Positions 37,108 through 44,990 of a DNA stretch of 47,348 nucleotides are shown here, piece after piece. The DNA is taken from positions 1 to 47,348 of IMG/VR virus record IMGVR_UViG_3300037796_000062; one strand, written 5' to 3'. Numbering within the stretch: the first letter of the stretch is position 1; each line of letters opens with the position of its first letter. The notes beneath the pieces were generated by a model, which was not told where the DNA came from, searched no databases, and worked only from the letters and a program-made list of their open reading frames with translations. Source of the stretch: a virus. A program made the translations under genes and the position numbers.

Positions 37108-39314
37108 TAGCGCACCCCTTGCTTCAGCACATCATCCTGCCCGTATTCGAGCGCGGCCATAATGCGCGCCGCTGCCATGTCCGCAACCTGCTGCGCTCGC
37201 TCAGCACTATCCACGCTACCTATGTTCATACTCATAGACACACTTGCATTCCCGCCCATCGCACTGCCAGTCACGCCCGCCGGAAGTACCGCCGATGCCC
37301 GCCCAAGGTTGACAAGTTCCGGCCCCTGCTCCCCGACGACCGTCCAGCCGGAACCTGTGCCGCCCATAGCACGCTGATCAAATTGCGACGCCACAACCCC
37401 GGCACCCTCTCGAAGATCAGTTCCCCACTGGCTTAGCCACTCAGGTGGTTTGATGTTGCGTAACTTCTCGCCCAAATTGAGGATGTTCCCAATAGCGTTT
37501 TGAATAGCCTGCCCGATGGCGTTGAATGCATTGATGATCGGGTCGATAAAATTGGCACGAAAAATAGCAAAACCATCCTCGGCAGCCTGGAATGCCTCGT
37601 CAATATCAATGCCGAACGCGTCCATGACCAGACCCACGATCTTGAGGAGCATATTAAAGCCATTTTCGAACAGTTGTTGAAACGTGGTAATAAACTCTTC
37701 CGAAAACTCTTCAATCGTGTTCCAGGCGCCGCGCCAGTCCCCGTCAATAAGTTGAAGTGCCAGTGTTAACGCAGACTGGATAGCAGTCAATGCCAGCCCA
37801 ATAACGTTGGTGATCTGGTTCCAGGCCATTGTCAGGATATCGACAATCTCATCACGATGTTCTGATATAAATGTCGCGATACCTTGCAGTGTTGGTACAA
37901 TTGTGTCGTTTATCAATTGGATGGCGAGTGAGATGATATTCGTAATCTGGTTCCATGTCTCTTGAAAAAACAGCCGGATACTGTCGCCGTTTTCCTCAAG
38001 AAATTGCTGAATGATACTAAAAACACCAGTGATGATCGGTTGCAACGCATTCACAATGTTTGTGACCGTCTCTGATGCCTGGCTCCATAACGTTTTGAAT
38101 GTCTCTATTCCGGCGCCGATGTTCTCAGTGATCAATCGCCTGAAATCCAGAATGAATGTGATGGCGGGGTGATCCTCGTCAAAATCAAATATAGTTCCCA
38201 GCCCCTCATAATCACCAGTGAACAGCATCTTGATAGCATTAGCCACACTGGTAATAATCGGTGAGATTTTATCAAACGCCTCCACTGCCATGTCAATCCA
38301 GCCAGGCGCGTTCGTGCCGAACCACTCAATAGCCGATATGATATGTGGCATGGCCTGGTTCGCAATTTCGAGGAGTTTATCCCCAAGCGGTGCCAGCGCA
38401 GCCGTGGTTTCGCTCGTGATGCCTGCCCATAGCGCACCGAATGTGCCATACTGCCGCCCGCTCTCCTCGATCTCTGTACCGAGCGCCTCTACCCCTTCGA
38501 GCGCCTCCCCAAGCGCGAACGTAGCATCGGCGCCGAAGTCTTCAAACGTGGTGCCGAACGCCTGCACGCCCGCCTCTTGCCGGAGTAGAGGATCTTCGAT
38601 ACTCTCAATGCTATCTGCAATGCGCTCGAACGCTTGTCGCTGCGTAATCTCGCCGCGTGCGAACTGATCAAAGAGATCGGCGGTGCTCTCGTCAATGTCA
38701 CGGATGTTTTTAACAACTGCCGGATCGCGAAGGCGGATGCTGAATTCATTGAAGGCGTCCCCGACTTTGTCGGTGTTCATAAATCCGGCCTCAAGCCCCT
38801 CGTTGATCAATGCGAGGGAGTCAAAGCCAGTGACACCGAGATCGGCAAAATCATCGGAGTATTCGTTCAGCGTGTCATTAAGATCGCCGAACCGATCAAG
38901 GCCAAGCTCTTGCCCTTCGGTGAGCACCAGGAACGCTTCTTCTGCCGATGTCCCGAACTCATCCTGCACACGCTGTGCGCTGCGTGCCGCCTCTGTGAGA
39001 TCCTGATCATACGCATCGGCAAGAAACAGCGCATCCGCCGTCGCCTCGTCAAGCGCGCCGCCGAAGGCCTTTTCGAGCGTTGCAACGCGCCCTTGTGCTG
39101 AGATTGCCGCCGCGCCGATGCCCGCAATGGCGCCCACGGCAATGGTCGCACTTGCTGCGATGCCTGTTGCCGCCGCGCCCATCCCAGCAGACAGCGCGCC
39201 GCTGATGCGGTTGCCGCTGCGCTCCGCACGGTTGGCAACATCACGCGTCCCTCGGTCAAACTCGGACGCGTCCAGAGAAAGTAGGACATTTAGTTGTTCT
39301 AACACATCAGCCAT
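37107..39314 (-). CDS. Tail tape measure protein
   Basis: The 735-residue product has an N-terminal amphipathic segment, a hydrophobic region (GMGAAATGIAASATIAVGAI), a TP901-type part (GRVATLEKAFGGALDEATAD, VQDEFGTSAEEAFLVLTEGQ), and long helical repeats with hydrophobic faces (TWNQITNIISLAIQLINDTI and AWNQITNVIGLALTAIQSAL). The C-terminus (MGGNASVSMSMNIGSVDSAE) is typical of tail-end connection. It sets tail length and enters the host with DNA. The length suggests a medium-length tail. Confidence 0.93.
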   Translation of the reverse strand: MADVLEQLNVLLSLDASEFDRGTRDVANRAERSGNRISGALSAGMGAAATGIAASATIAVGAIAGIGAAAISAQGRVATLEKAFGGALDEATADALFLADAYDQDLTEAARSAQRVQDEFGTSAEEAFLVLTEGQELGLDRFGDLNDTLNEYSDDFADLGVTGFDSLALINEGLEAGFMNTDKVGDAFNEFSIRLRDPAVVKNIRDIDESTADLFDQFARGEITQRQAFERIADSIESIEDPLLRQEAGVQAFGTTFEDFGADATFALGEALEGVEALGTEIEESGRQYGTFGALWAGITSETTAALAPLGDKLLEIANQAMPHIISAIEWFGTNAPGWIDMAVEAFDKISPIITSVANAIKMLFTGDYEGLGTIFDFDEDHPAITFILDFRRLITENIGAGIETFKTLWSQASETVTNIVNALQPIITGVFSIIQQFLEENGDSIRLFFQETWNQITNIISLAIQLINDTIVPTLQGIATFISEHRDEIVDILTMAWNQITNVIGLALTAIQSALTLALQLIDGDWRGAWNTIEEFSEEFITTFQQLFENGFNMLLKIVGLVMDAFGIDIDEAFQAAEDGFAIFRANFIDPIINAFNAIGQAIQNAIGNILNLGEKLRNIKPPEWLSQWGTDLREGAGVVASQFDQRAMGGTGSGWTVVGEQGPELVNLGRASAVLPAGVTGSAMGGNASVSMSMNIGSVDSAERAQQVADMAAARIMAALEYGQDDVLKQGVR

Positions 39315-39676
39315 TATGCAGCCTGTGTCCTATCTTCGCCGCCGAGTGCCTGTACCCACATCCGTAAAATTGCAGCCTGCTCCTCAGGCGTCTGCGGTTG
39401 CGGCGCTGGCCTGTCGAATTCAGGCATAAATTCCTTCGGTGTGTACGGCTTGCGACGTTTTTTCTTGTCGCGGTTTGTCTCGGCGATCACCGCCGCGATC
39501 ATTCCAGAGCGAAGATCGGCGCGCTCTTCACCCCACGGATCGAGATCGTAGTACAACTGCCACAGCACCCACGCCTCTGCACTCATCTCCTCTAGCAACG
39601 CGTATGGATTGACGATGTAGTGCCCGCCCGCCTGCAACGCTAGTCGGTAGAGGAGACGCCGTTGAGGCTCGCGGAT
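39314..39676 (-). CDS. Tail assembly chaperone, frameshift extension (T part)
   Basis: This frame has no good start of its own; the first usable codon at 39637 is TTG. It opens exactly at an A7 slippery run in the upstream gene and reads IREPQRRLLYRLALQAGGHY, then ALLEEMSAEAWVLWQLYYDL, DPWGEERADLRSGMIAAVIA and KKKRRKPYTPKEFMPEFDRP. The pattern matches C-terminal parts of GT-type chaperones. It is probably made only as a fusion of about 232 residues with the upstream product and binds the tape measure during assembly. Confidence 0.75.
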   Translation of the reverse strand: MREPQRRLLYRLALQAGGHYIVNPYALLEEMSAEAWVLWQLYYDLDPWGEERADLRSGMIAAVIAETNRDKKKRRKPYTPKEFMPEFDRPAPQPQTPEEQAAILRMWVQALGGEDRTQAA

Positions 39677-40011
39677 TTTTTTGCTAGCTCTTCCTGGCGC
39701 GCCTTATCGACGCCGCTGAACTCCAAAATCTCCGGCAGCAGTGTTGCCATAACCGCCGCTGTGCCTGGCAGGCTGTAAAGTAAGTCAACGTCTTTATCAG
39801 AGTAAAGCCGCTCACCATCTGCGCCGATCATGACGCGTGCAAGTACCTGCACGCCCGCCCGCGCCACATCGCCGCCTTCTTTCGCCTTCAGGAATACTTG
39901 TAGATCCGCCGCTGACATCGGCACAATGCGAACATCCCCGCCCCATTCAGGGACAGGGATATCGCGGTACCGCTGCTCTCGTGTCTCAATTTGCTCGCGT
40001 GTGAGCAGCAT
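39640..40011 (-). CDS. Tail assembly chaperone (G part)
   Basis: The 123-residue product begins MLLTREQIETREQRYRDIPV and PEWGGDVRIVPMSAADLQVF, characteristic of short tail chaperones, then a helical part with LPGTAAVMATLLPEILEFSG and the slippery AKK at residues 110-112. It lies between the tail tube and tape measure genes. The 0-frame product ends SSTD; a -1 shift gives the GT form. Confidence 0.8.
   Translation of the reverse strand: MLLTREQIETREQRYRDIPVPEWGGDVRIVPMSAADLQVFLKAKEGGDVARAGVQVLARVMIGADGERLYSDKDVDLLYSLPGTAAVMATLLPEILEFSGVDKARQEELAKKSASLNGVSSTD
39676..39682 (-). other. Slippery site for -1 frameshifting in the tail chaperone genes
   Basis: The minus strand reads GCA AAA AAA TCC in the G frame, so A-AAA-AAA fits X-XXY-YYZ exactly. 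A shift of -1 leads without a stop into the downstream chaperone frame. Confidence 0.8.
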
Positions 40012-40019
40012 GGTTCCTC

Positions 40020-40469
40020 CTATAGTAGCGTTGGTTTGCCCGACGGCTTGAGCGTGATGTTTGCCACAGCCCGGCCATCGATGGGCGTTTCAGTGCTGAA
40101 TGACATGACGAACGCCGTTACTTCAAACGTTGCAATCACGCTCTCGTTACTCTTGACTTCAACTTTCCAATCGCGGTTGCATCCCGCAATCCAGTCGTTA
40201 TAAAGCATCTGGTGTGACGTTTCGGTCGGTTGCCAGTTGACTACCATTTCGATATCGTCTGTGGTTTTTAATCCACTGATGAACGTCGTGAAACCGTCCG
40301 GGGTATCGTGGTGTGTTGTCTCGATCTCTGCGGTCGTGCCGCCGGGCGGATTGATCTGATTGATATATGTGACACGCTCCCATTGGGGGTTATTGGCGTC
40401 ACCATCAGAGCGCCATAGCGTCGTGCCGTATGCCCAGATAGCATCCCCTGTTGTTGGGCAGTTTGCCAT
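40020..40469 (-). CDS. Major tail tube protein
   Basis: The 149-residue product has the order GDAIWAYGTTLWRS, WERVTYINQINPPGGTTAEI, ETTHHDTPDGFTTFISGLKT, TDDIEMVVNWQP and VTAFVMSFSTETPIDGRAVA with ITLKPSGKPTLL at the end. The pattern I-x-P-x-x-T-x-x-x-IE-TH-x-S/D, GLK, and a late A-x-V-x-FK-x-SG is typical of lambda gpV-like tube proteins. It lies before the chaperone pair, as expected. Confidence 0.88.
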   Translation of the reverse strand: MANCPTTGDAIWAYGTTLWRSDGDANNPQWERVTYINQINPPGGTTAEIETTHHDTPDGFTTFISGLKTTDDIEMVVNWQPTETSHQMLYNDWIAGCNRDWKVEVKSNESVIATFEVTAFVMSFSTETPIDGRAVANITLKPSGKPTLL

Positions 40470-40480
40470 GATGCCCTCCC

Positions 40481-40864
40481 TTAGCCCTGGTTCGGGCGGA
40501 ATACTACCGCCTTCGCCGTTGCGGCGCCGCTTTCTTCAACTGTCAGGTACACGAGCGAGCCGCCGTCGGGTACCCACCCTTCGAGTACCTCAAGTTCAAA
40601 GATGCAGAAGTCCATACCGTTGACCTCTGTCACCTTGTCGGCCTGCACACCATAGGGATTGTTGGTACCTTCCACGGTCGCGCTAATGGTATCACCAGAC
40701 GATGCTGCGTCATTCCAGACGATCAGCACGTCGCCCTTCTTAGCGCTGAAACTGTTCGCGCTGGCGCCCGTGTCCAGGTCAACCCACGTGCCTGTGGCCG
40801 CGCCATTTGCCGACGCCAGCGACGGGTACGTCCCTACGCCCTCCACTACGGTAATCGTTGCCAT
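40481..40864 (-). CDS. Beta-rich structural protein beside the tail tube gene (127 aa)
   Basis: MATITVVEGVGTYPSLASAN opens a Ser/Thr/Ala/Gly-rich beta protein with LDTGASANSFSAKKGDVLIV and FCIFELEVLEGWVPDGGSLV. This composition suits a virion surface protein. It is placed between the glycosyltransferase genes and the tube protein gene, so it may be decorated or decorate the tail. Family not recognised. Confidence 0.6.
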   Translation of the reverse strand: MATITVVEGVGTYPSLASANGAATGTWVDLDTGASANSFSAKKGDVLIVWNDAASSGDTISATVEGTNNPYGVQADKVTEVNGMDFCIFELEVLEGWVPDGGSLVYLTVEESGAATAKAVVFRPNQG

Positions 40865-40868
40865 GCTA

Positions 40869-41978
40869 TTAACCCTCCTTACGAGCTTCTACATAGAATG
40901 AATGATCAGTTCTGAATGGGTCATCGATATCGATGCGACTGTCGAACGCGACCGGCTCCGCTGTGGCAAAGCCCGCCGCCCGCAGCACATCACAGAGGCG
41001 CGGCACATCCCAGACATAGCGATGCGGATCACGCGCCACGTTAAAAATGACAGCGTTGACGTAATCAATCGGCTGCGGCTCCTCCACGCCGGGAATGGCA
41101 GAGCAGACGAACTGCGTGAAGCCTGCCCAGTCCGACACATCCCCACGCACATAATCAGCGAGGAGGCGCGGCACATCTGGCAGCACAAGCCGCACGACGC
41201 CGCCAGGTAGCAGCGCCCGATGACACTCGTCAATCAGTTTCAACGCGACGGCATAGTCGAGATGTTCCAGGACGTGACTAGCATAGATGTAGTCAACGCT
41301 GTTGTTAAAAAACGGTAAGCCCTGTCGGATGTCGTGCGCCTTGACGCCTGCACGGGGCGCACTGTCAATGTTAATCCAGCCATCACGCACGTCGCTACCA
41401 CACCCCAGATTGACCATCACGTGACGCGGCGCGCCGTGAGACAGGCGATTGAAATAGCACAAAACTTCGTCTATGAAGCGGAAGTCTTCCGGATATTGTT
41501 CGTACAATTCCTGAATAAAAATACCGTCATGCACGGGCAGTTCGCACCATCGCATATCGCCGATCAGATCGCGGCGGAGAACGAATTGCGCTGTATCGAT
41601 GCTGCCGATGCGGACGTTCTCTGGCGACGCCTGCAACAGACGCCGCTCGTCGGCGCGCTCCTGCGAAAACACGAACGCCCGCGCCTCCGGCTGCGCTGCG
41701 ATTTCCTCCTCTAGCCGCCGAAAGAACGATGGATGCACACTGTTGTCATCGTCCAAAATCCAGACCCACCCATCGCAGATACTGGAGAGAGCCGCGTCAA
41801 CGTTGCGCGCCATATCGGCCCGCCCATTACCGGGGTGTGTGGCGCCGTGCGGATGAATGATGTAATGCCGGATATCCAGGTTGTGGCCTTCGGCTGCGTT
41901 CAGACTGTCGAATATGCCCGGCAGATACTCCGGCCTGCTCAGTGCAGTGATGATTGTCAGTGTTGGGTACTCGCTCAT
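40869..41978 (-). CDS. Fusion of glycosyltransferase and SAM-dependent methyltransferase
   Basis: The N-terminal 180 residues are a GT-A glycosyltransferase: LTIITALSRPEYLPGIFDSL, an NGRADMARN segment and the metal-binding ILDDDNS (76-79). From residue 186 there is a class I methyltransferase: MVNLGCGSDVRDGWINIDSA (motif I at 190-195), YIYASHVLEHLDYAVALKLI and LLPGGVVRLVLPDVPRLL. A sugar could be transferred and then methylated by one protein. The start overlaps the upstream glycosyltransferase stop. The target, virion protein or host envelope, cannot be read. Confidence 0.85.
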   Translation of the reverse strand: MSEYPTLTIITALSRPEYLPGIFDSLNAAEGHNLDIRHYIIHPHGATHPGNGRADMARNVDAALSSICDGWVWILDDDNSVHPSFFRRLEEEIAAQPEARAFVFSQERADERRLLQASPENVRIGSIDTAQFVLRRDLIGDMRWCELPVHDGIFIQELYEQYPEDFRFIDEVLCYFNRLSHGAPRHVMVNLGCGSDVRDGWINIDSAPRAGVKAHDIRQGLPFFNNSVDYIYASHVLEHLDYAVALKLIDECHRALLPGGVVRLVLPDVPRLLADYVRGDVSDWAGFTQFVCSAIPGVEEPQPIDYVNAVIFNVARDPHRYVWDVPRLCDVLRAAGFATAEPVAFDSRIDIDDPFRTDHSFYVEARKEG

Positions 41979-42670
41979 GCCTCAATCCTGTGCATTTTCT
42001 CCTCGTTGATGTCCGGCCACAGTGTGACAAACGCGCCGCCCTGCTGATCAATATGCCCACACACAATGGACGTATCGCACACCTGTTTGATGCCCGCTAT
42101 CTGGCAGTCAAAAGCGAAATACGTATCCTGCGAACTATGCGCACCTTCGCCGATGCGATGTTCGACGCGGTAGCGGATGCGCTCCAGGACGCAGCGGCGA
42201 ATGAGGGTAAAGCCGTTGCCCTGGCCCTCGCACTCGATAACCTTGCCCCACGCGGCCCGCGCCCGCTCTGGGAAAAATGAGAGCGATTGACCTGTGAACG
42301 TGACGCTATCCATTGCGGGGAACGCATTCCAGCGATAGAACGGTGGCTGCCGGAAACAGTAGAGGGCATAGCCGACATCGGCGTCGTGCTCGTCTAGCGT
42401 GGCAAGCATCCGCGTGAGCGCGTCTTTCTCGAATACAATGTCCTGCTCAACCGTTAGCAGATAGTCATAGTTGCCGCGTAGACAAAGATCCCGTGCCTGG
42501 TTGTATTTCCAGGCGATGCGCGTTTTTGCGTCGGCGATGTGCTCGTCACCACCTCGCAGCATCACAATGTCAGACTGGTATGCGCGGCTGTGCTGCAACT
42601 GGAACAGACTATCTAGGGTGCGGCGATGAATGCCCGTATGGATGGGAACGGCGATCAGGACATTAGACAT
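41975..42670 (-). CDS. Glycosyltransferase, GT-A type
   Basis: The 231-residue product begins NVLIAVPIHTGIHRRTLDSL, then IADAKTRIAWKYNQARDLCL and DYLLTVEQDIVFEKDALTRM. The latter has E-x-D at the usual DxD place. IECEGQGNGFTLIRRCVLER is a typical acceptor-loop block. It forms a pair with the following fusion enzyme. Both lie inside the tail operon between connector and tube genes, so they are made late together with virion proteins. Confidence 0.8.
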   Translation of the reverse strand: MSNVLIAVPIHTGIHRRTLDSLFQLQHSRAYQSDIVMLRGGDEHIADAKTRIAWKYNQARDLCLRGNYDYLLTVEQDIVFEKDALTRMLATLDEHDADVGYALYCFRQPPFYRWNAFPAMDSVTFTGQSLSFFPERARAAWGKVIECEGQGNGFTLIRRCVLERIRYRVEHRIGEGAHSSQDTYFAFDCQIAGIKQVCDTSIVCGHIDQQGGAFVTLWPDINEEKMHRIEA

Positions 42671-43052
42671 AGCGGCACACCACCTCTACCCCGGCGTGCT
42701 GCCAGTCCAGTTTGAACTGCCCCCGAATGACGGCGCGGAGGGCAATGGTTGAGGCTGGCACATCATCCGCCCGCGTCATATCAATATATGCCGTCTCGCC
42801 CGCGTTCGTTGTCTGGTACACGAGCGGCGGCTCGTATGCGTACCAGGTTTCGCCGTCTGGGCTGTGCTCAATCTCCACTGAGACGTGCCCGCTGTTCGCA
42901 TTCCGCCCGACGCTGATGACCCATTTGAGCGCATCATACACCGCGTCAACCGGCCCAACGACGCGCCCGCTTGTGCCGTTCATCAGCGCGAATGGCTTCT
43001 GGCGTGCCACAATGCCGAGCCGCTCCAGTTGTGCTGTTGATACTGCGATCAT
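42663..43052 (-). CDS. Beta-rich protein near tail completion genes (129 aa)
   Basis: MIAVSTAQLERLGIVARQKP opens a beta-sandwich-like protein with VSVEIEHSPDGETWYAYEPP and VPASTIALRAVIRGQFKLDW. S-x-DG-x-TW resembles an Asp-box-like turn. It lies directly after the DUF3168-type tail completion protein, with a four-base overlap. It may belong to the tail terminator or be a decoration protein. Family not certain. Confidence 0.55.
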   Translation of the reverse strand: MIAVSTAQLERLGIVARQKPFALMNGTSGRVVGPVDAVYDALKWVISVGRNANSGHVSVEIEHSPDGETWYAYEPPLVYQTTNAGETAYIDMTRADDVPASTIALRAVIRGQFKLDWQHAGVEVVCRYV

Positions 43053-43426
43053 CCCCGTCCTATGATGTAATCCTGCCTGGATACGTAATAATCCACATCC
43101 GGCTCGTAACTCGCTACCTGATTACGCAGGAACACGCGCCCCACTCGAACCCCGCCCATATCGCCAGAGAACCCCGACAACTTTTCGCGTATCTTGTCAA
43201 GCAACCCATCGGCATCGATACGGCGCACACCGAACGCGCTGATCTGAATGCGCACATCATCGGTGCACGTATCGCCGTCGTGCGTGTAAGACGGCGCGGT
43301 GCTGATGCGCTGATAGATGGCAGCAGGCAGATCGGGCTGCTGCGGTAGTCTATCTGGATAGAGCCGCAGATCCGTGATGCTGCTCTTTAGGTATGTCCAC
43401 AATCCTTGCTCAATCGATGGCGTCAT
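43049..43426 (-). CDS. Tail completion/terminator protein (DUF3168-like)
   Basis: The 125-residue product shows the DUF3168 order: N-terminal helix SIEQGLWTYLKSSITDLRLY, PDRLPQQPDLPAAIYQRIST, then DDVRIQISAFGVRRIDADGL and LLDKIREKLSGF, with a C-terminal YEPDVDYYVSRQDYIIGRG. In the family it caps the head-proximal end of the tail. It overlaps HK97 gp10-like and downstream genes. Confidence 0.8.
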   Translation of the reverse strand: MTPSIEQGLWTYLKSSITDLRLYPDRLPQQPDLPAAIYQRISTAPSYTHDGDTCTDDVRIQISAFGVRRIDADGLLDKIREKLSGFSGDMGGVRVGRVFLRNQVASYEPDVDYYVSRQDYIIGRG

Positions 43427-43820
43427 TTATCGCATCCCGTAGCGCGTCCTGGATTTCCAGGTAGGCGTTCTCGCGTTCCTGATCAAACGCCGGGCGTAGA
43501 TACGGCTGCGCTGGCTGGCTGTAGAGCCGTCCAAGTTTGTCGCGCCCGTTAAAGCCGAACTCGATACGCCGCGCATAGGCCAGGTTCGTACCAATGGCTG
43601 CGCTGGCACTCGTGGCGCTACTCTCGCTGATCTGCACGGTGATGGAGCGGCGAAGTGTGCCAGTCTTGACAGGCGCTCTGACTTGCGCCTCGTTTTTGAT
43701 GAGTTGCCCGCCCGTGAGCACCGCCGCCTCCAGTTTCGCCTGCCGCATCTCTTCGGACATGTCTAGCAACTTGCGCTTGAGTTCGGGCAATCCCTCAATT
43801 GTCACGGTGCGCTTTGCCAT
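43410..43820 (-). CDS. HK97 gp10-like head-tail/neck protein
   Basis: The 136-residue product matches the HK97 gp10 family: VTIEGLPELKRKLLDMSEEM, GGQLIKNEAQVRAPVKTGTL followed by RRSITV, then LAYARRIEFGFNGRDKLGRL and QPYLRPAFDQERENAYLEIQ. The family completes tail or neck assembly. Upstream of it, the operon is interrupted by a plus-strand cassette. A TATAAT on the minus strand in that cassette's operator could supply its promoter. Confidence 0.88.
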   Translation of the reverse strand: MAKRTVTIEGLPELKRKLLDMSEEMRQAKLEAAVLTGGQLIKNEAQVRAPVKTGTLRRSITVQISESSATSASAAIGTNLAYARRIEFGFNGRDKLGRLYSQPAQPYLRPAFDQERENAYLEIQDALRDAINDAID

Positions 43821-43850
43821 AAACTACTCACTATTCCGCATCACAAAGCC

Positions 43851-43879
43851 TTGACAAAAACACTTGCTTATGGTATGAT
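43851..43879 (+). promoter_or_regulatory. Promoter of the inserted three-gene cassette
   Basis: TTGACA, a 17-bp spacer and TATGAT precede the plus-strand cassette. The -10 box lies between the arms of a palindrome, so promoter and operator are one unit. Confidence 0.85.
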
Positions 43880-43890
43880 TATAAGCAAGT
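43862..43890. promoter_or_regulatory. Palindromic operator around the cassette -10 box
   Basis: ACTTGCTTAT (43862-43871) and ATAAGCAAGT (43881-43890) are perfect inverted repeats with a 9-bp centre. A right half-site, ATTATAAGCAAG, occurs again at 44468-44479, at the end of the ribbon-helix-helix-like gene. This suggests autoregulation by that protein. The minus strand holds TATAAT in the right arm, so a divergent promoter is possible. Confidence 0.8.
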
Positions 43891-43921
43891 TAGACATACA
43901 CATTACTGAAAGGACACGGCA

Positions 43922-44281
43922 ATGGCAAACGGTAAAGCAAAGGCAGGCGGACAGCACGGTAAGAACGGCGAGTTTTATAAAGGCGGTCAGTTCCTTCCCA
44001 GCAGCGAGAACACAATCAAAGGCGAGTTCGGCAGCACGAGCAAAAAGACCCGCGCCCCGCGTGTGCATCGCCAGAAAATTGGCCTGCGCGAATGGGCCGA
44101 GGTTCCCGAAGGCAAGCGTTCGATTTACCAGGAAGTGGCAGGTATTTTCGCCAAGCCCGATTGGGACACTGGCAAGCTGGTTTTGCACACAAACCCGCAG
44201 ACGTTGAAGTATTTCAACAAAACAGAAGCGGAAGTACAGGAATTGGTGGATCGTTGGAATGCAGGCGAACGGTGGATGTAG
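43922..44281 (+). CDS. Cassette gene 1: Gly/Lys-rich protein (119 aa)
   Basis: The ATG follows AAAGGAC. The product has a Gly/Lys-rich N-terminus (KAKAGGQHGKNGEFYKGGQF) and the phrase YKGGQFLPSSENTIKGEFG, then KIGLREWAEVPEGKRSIYQE and a helical C-terminus. The YKGGQFLPS pattern looks like a sequence shared by some short mobile-element proteins, but I cannot name a family. It is the first gene of the operator-controlled cassette. Confidence 0.6.
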   Translation: MANGKAKAGGQHGKNGEFYKGGQFLPSSENTIKGEFGSTSKKTRAPRVHRQKIGLREWAEVPEGKRSIYQEVAGIFAKPDWDTGKLVLHTNPQTLKYFNKTEAEVQELVDRWNAGERWM

Positions 44282-44488
44282 ATGACCAAACGAACCCACG
44301 GCGGGCGGCGTCCTAACCAGACGGGGCGCCCGCCCAAACCAGAGGCGCGCTACGTGCGCAAAACCATCACCGTGCCCCCTGACATTGCCGCTGCGGTTAA
44401 AGACGCACAGAAGCCCGGTGAGAGCTTCAGTGAATGCGTTGTCAGGTTGTGTCGTCACTCGTTGCATATTATAAGCAAGGAGATGTAG
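44282..44488 (+). CDS. Cassette gene 2: ribbon-helix-helix/CopG-like regulator (68 aa)
   Basis: It starts directly after the stop of gene 1. A basic Arg/Gly/Pro tail (TKRTHGGRRPNQTGRPPKPE) precedes ARYVRKTITVPPDIAAAVKD, which looks like the beta strand and helix 1 of a ribbon-helix-helix fold, followed by GESFSECVVRLCRHSL as helix 2. RHH dimers bind short inverted repeats such as ACTTGCTTAT in the promoter. It could be an antitoxin or simply the cassette repressor. Confidence 0.65.
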   Translation: MTKRTHGGRRPNQTGRPPKPEARYVRKTITVPPDIAAAVKDAQKPGESFSECVVRLCRHSLHIISKEM

Positions 44489-44491
44489 TAC

Positions 44492-44980
44492 ATGTTTTTT
44501 AACACCAACCCCGAAAGCCGGTACTGGTTGGAAGAACTGAGTAAAGCTCGAAACGGATATGGCTCCTGCGTTGATCGCCCAGCGCATTATGGTCGAGCAC
44601 TCCAACAACTGTATGGCTCTGCGTATGAATGCCTGGCTGGTATCAGTTGTGCACGTCACTTTGCCAATGTAGAACGCTTGCCCTTTATGCGGCGACACTA
44701 CCGCAACCTTGAAGCCCTTGGTAAGGCGATGTTTAGCACACGCGACCGAGATAAAGTTATCCAGGACGCCCATTATGCTCTGGATAATTGGCGCAATTGC
44801 AATCGACGCGAGGCAATGGAAGACCTTGATGCCGACACACGTGACTACCTCAGGCGACGTGATGAAATGGAATTGCAACGTATGGGCGCGGCGCTGGACT
44901 GTTTGAAGGAAATCGGCATGGACACCCCCGAAAGCAACGAACTGTTGCAGCAGATAGAAGATGCTTTTTTGAACAGTTAG
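44492..44980 (+). CDS. Cassette gene 3: helical protein of unknown function (162 aa)
   Basis: The ATG follows GGAGATG. The product is helical and Arg/Asn/Cys-rich, with NPESRYWLEELSKARNGYGS, FANVERLPFMRRHYRNLEAL and LRRRDEMELQRMGAALDCLK. If gene 2 is an antitoxin this could be the toxin, but no known toxin motif is seen and it is long for one. It ends ten bases before the minus-strand gene, with no clear terminator. Confidence 0.6.
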   Translation: MFFNTNPESRYWLEELSKARNGYGSCVDRPAHYGRALQQLYGSAYECLAGISCARHFANVERLPFMRRHYRNLEALGKAMFSTRDRDKVIQDAHYALDNWRNCNRREAMEDLDADTRDYLRRRDEMELQRMGAALDCLKEIGMDTPESNELLQQIEDAFLNS

Positions 44981-44990
44981 GTTGATCATA

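Noticed and set aside
44282-44980. Firm call of a toxin-antitoxin pair
   Set aside because: The small protein looks like a ribbon-helix-helix regulator, but the 162-residue partner has no known toxin motif and is long for the class. I kept it as a hypothesis only.
43868-44989. 373-codon minus-strand open frame opposite the inserted cassette
   Set aside because: It runs antisense to three coupled plus-strand genes that have their own promoter, operator and ribosome sites. Its sequence has the mixed Phe/His/Cys content of a shadow frame.
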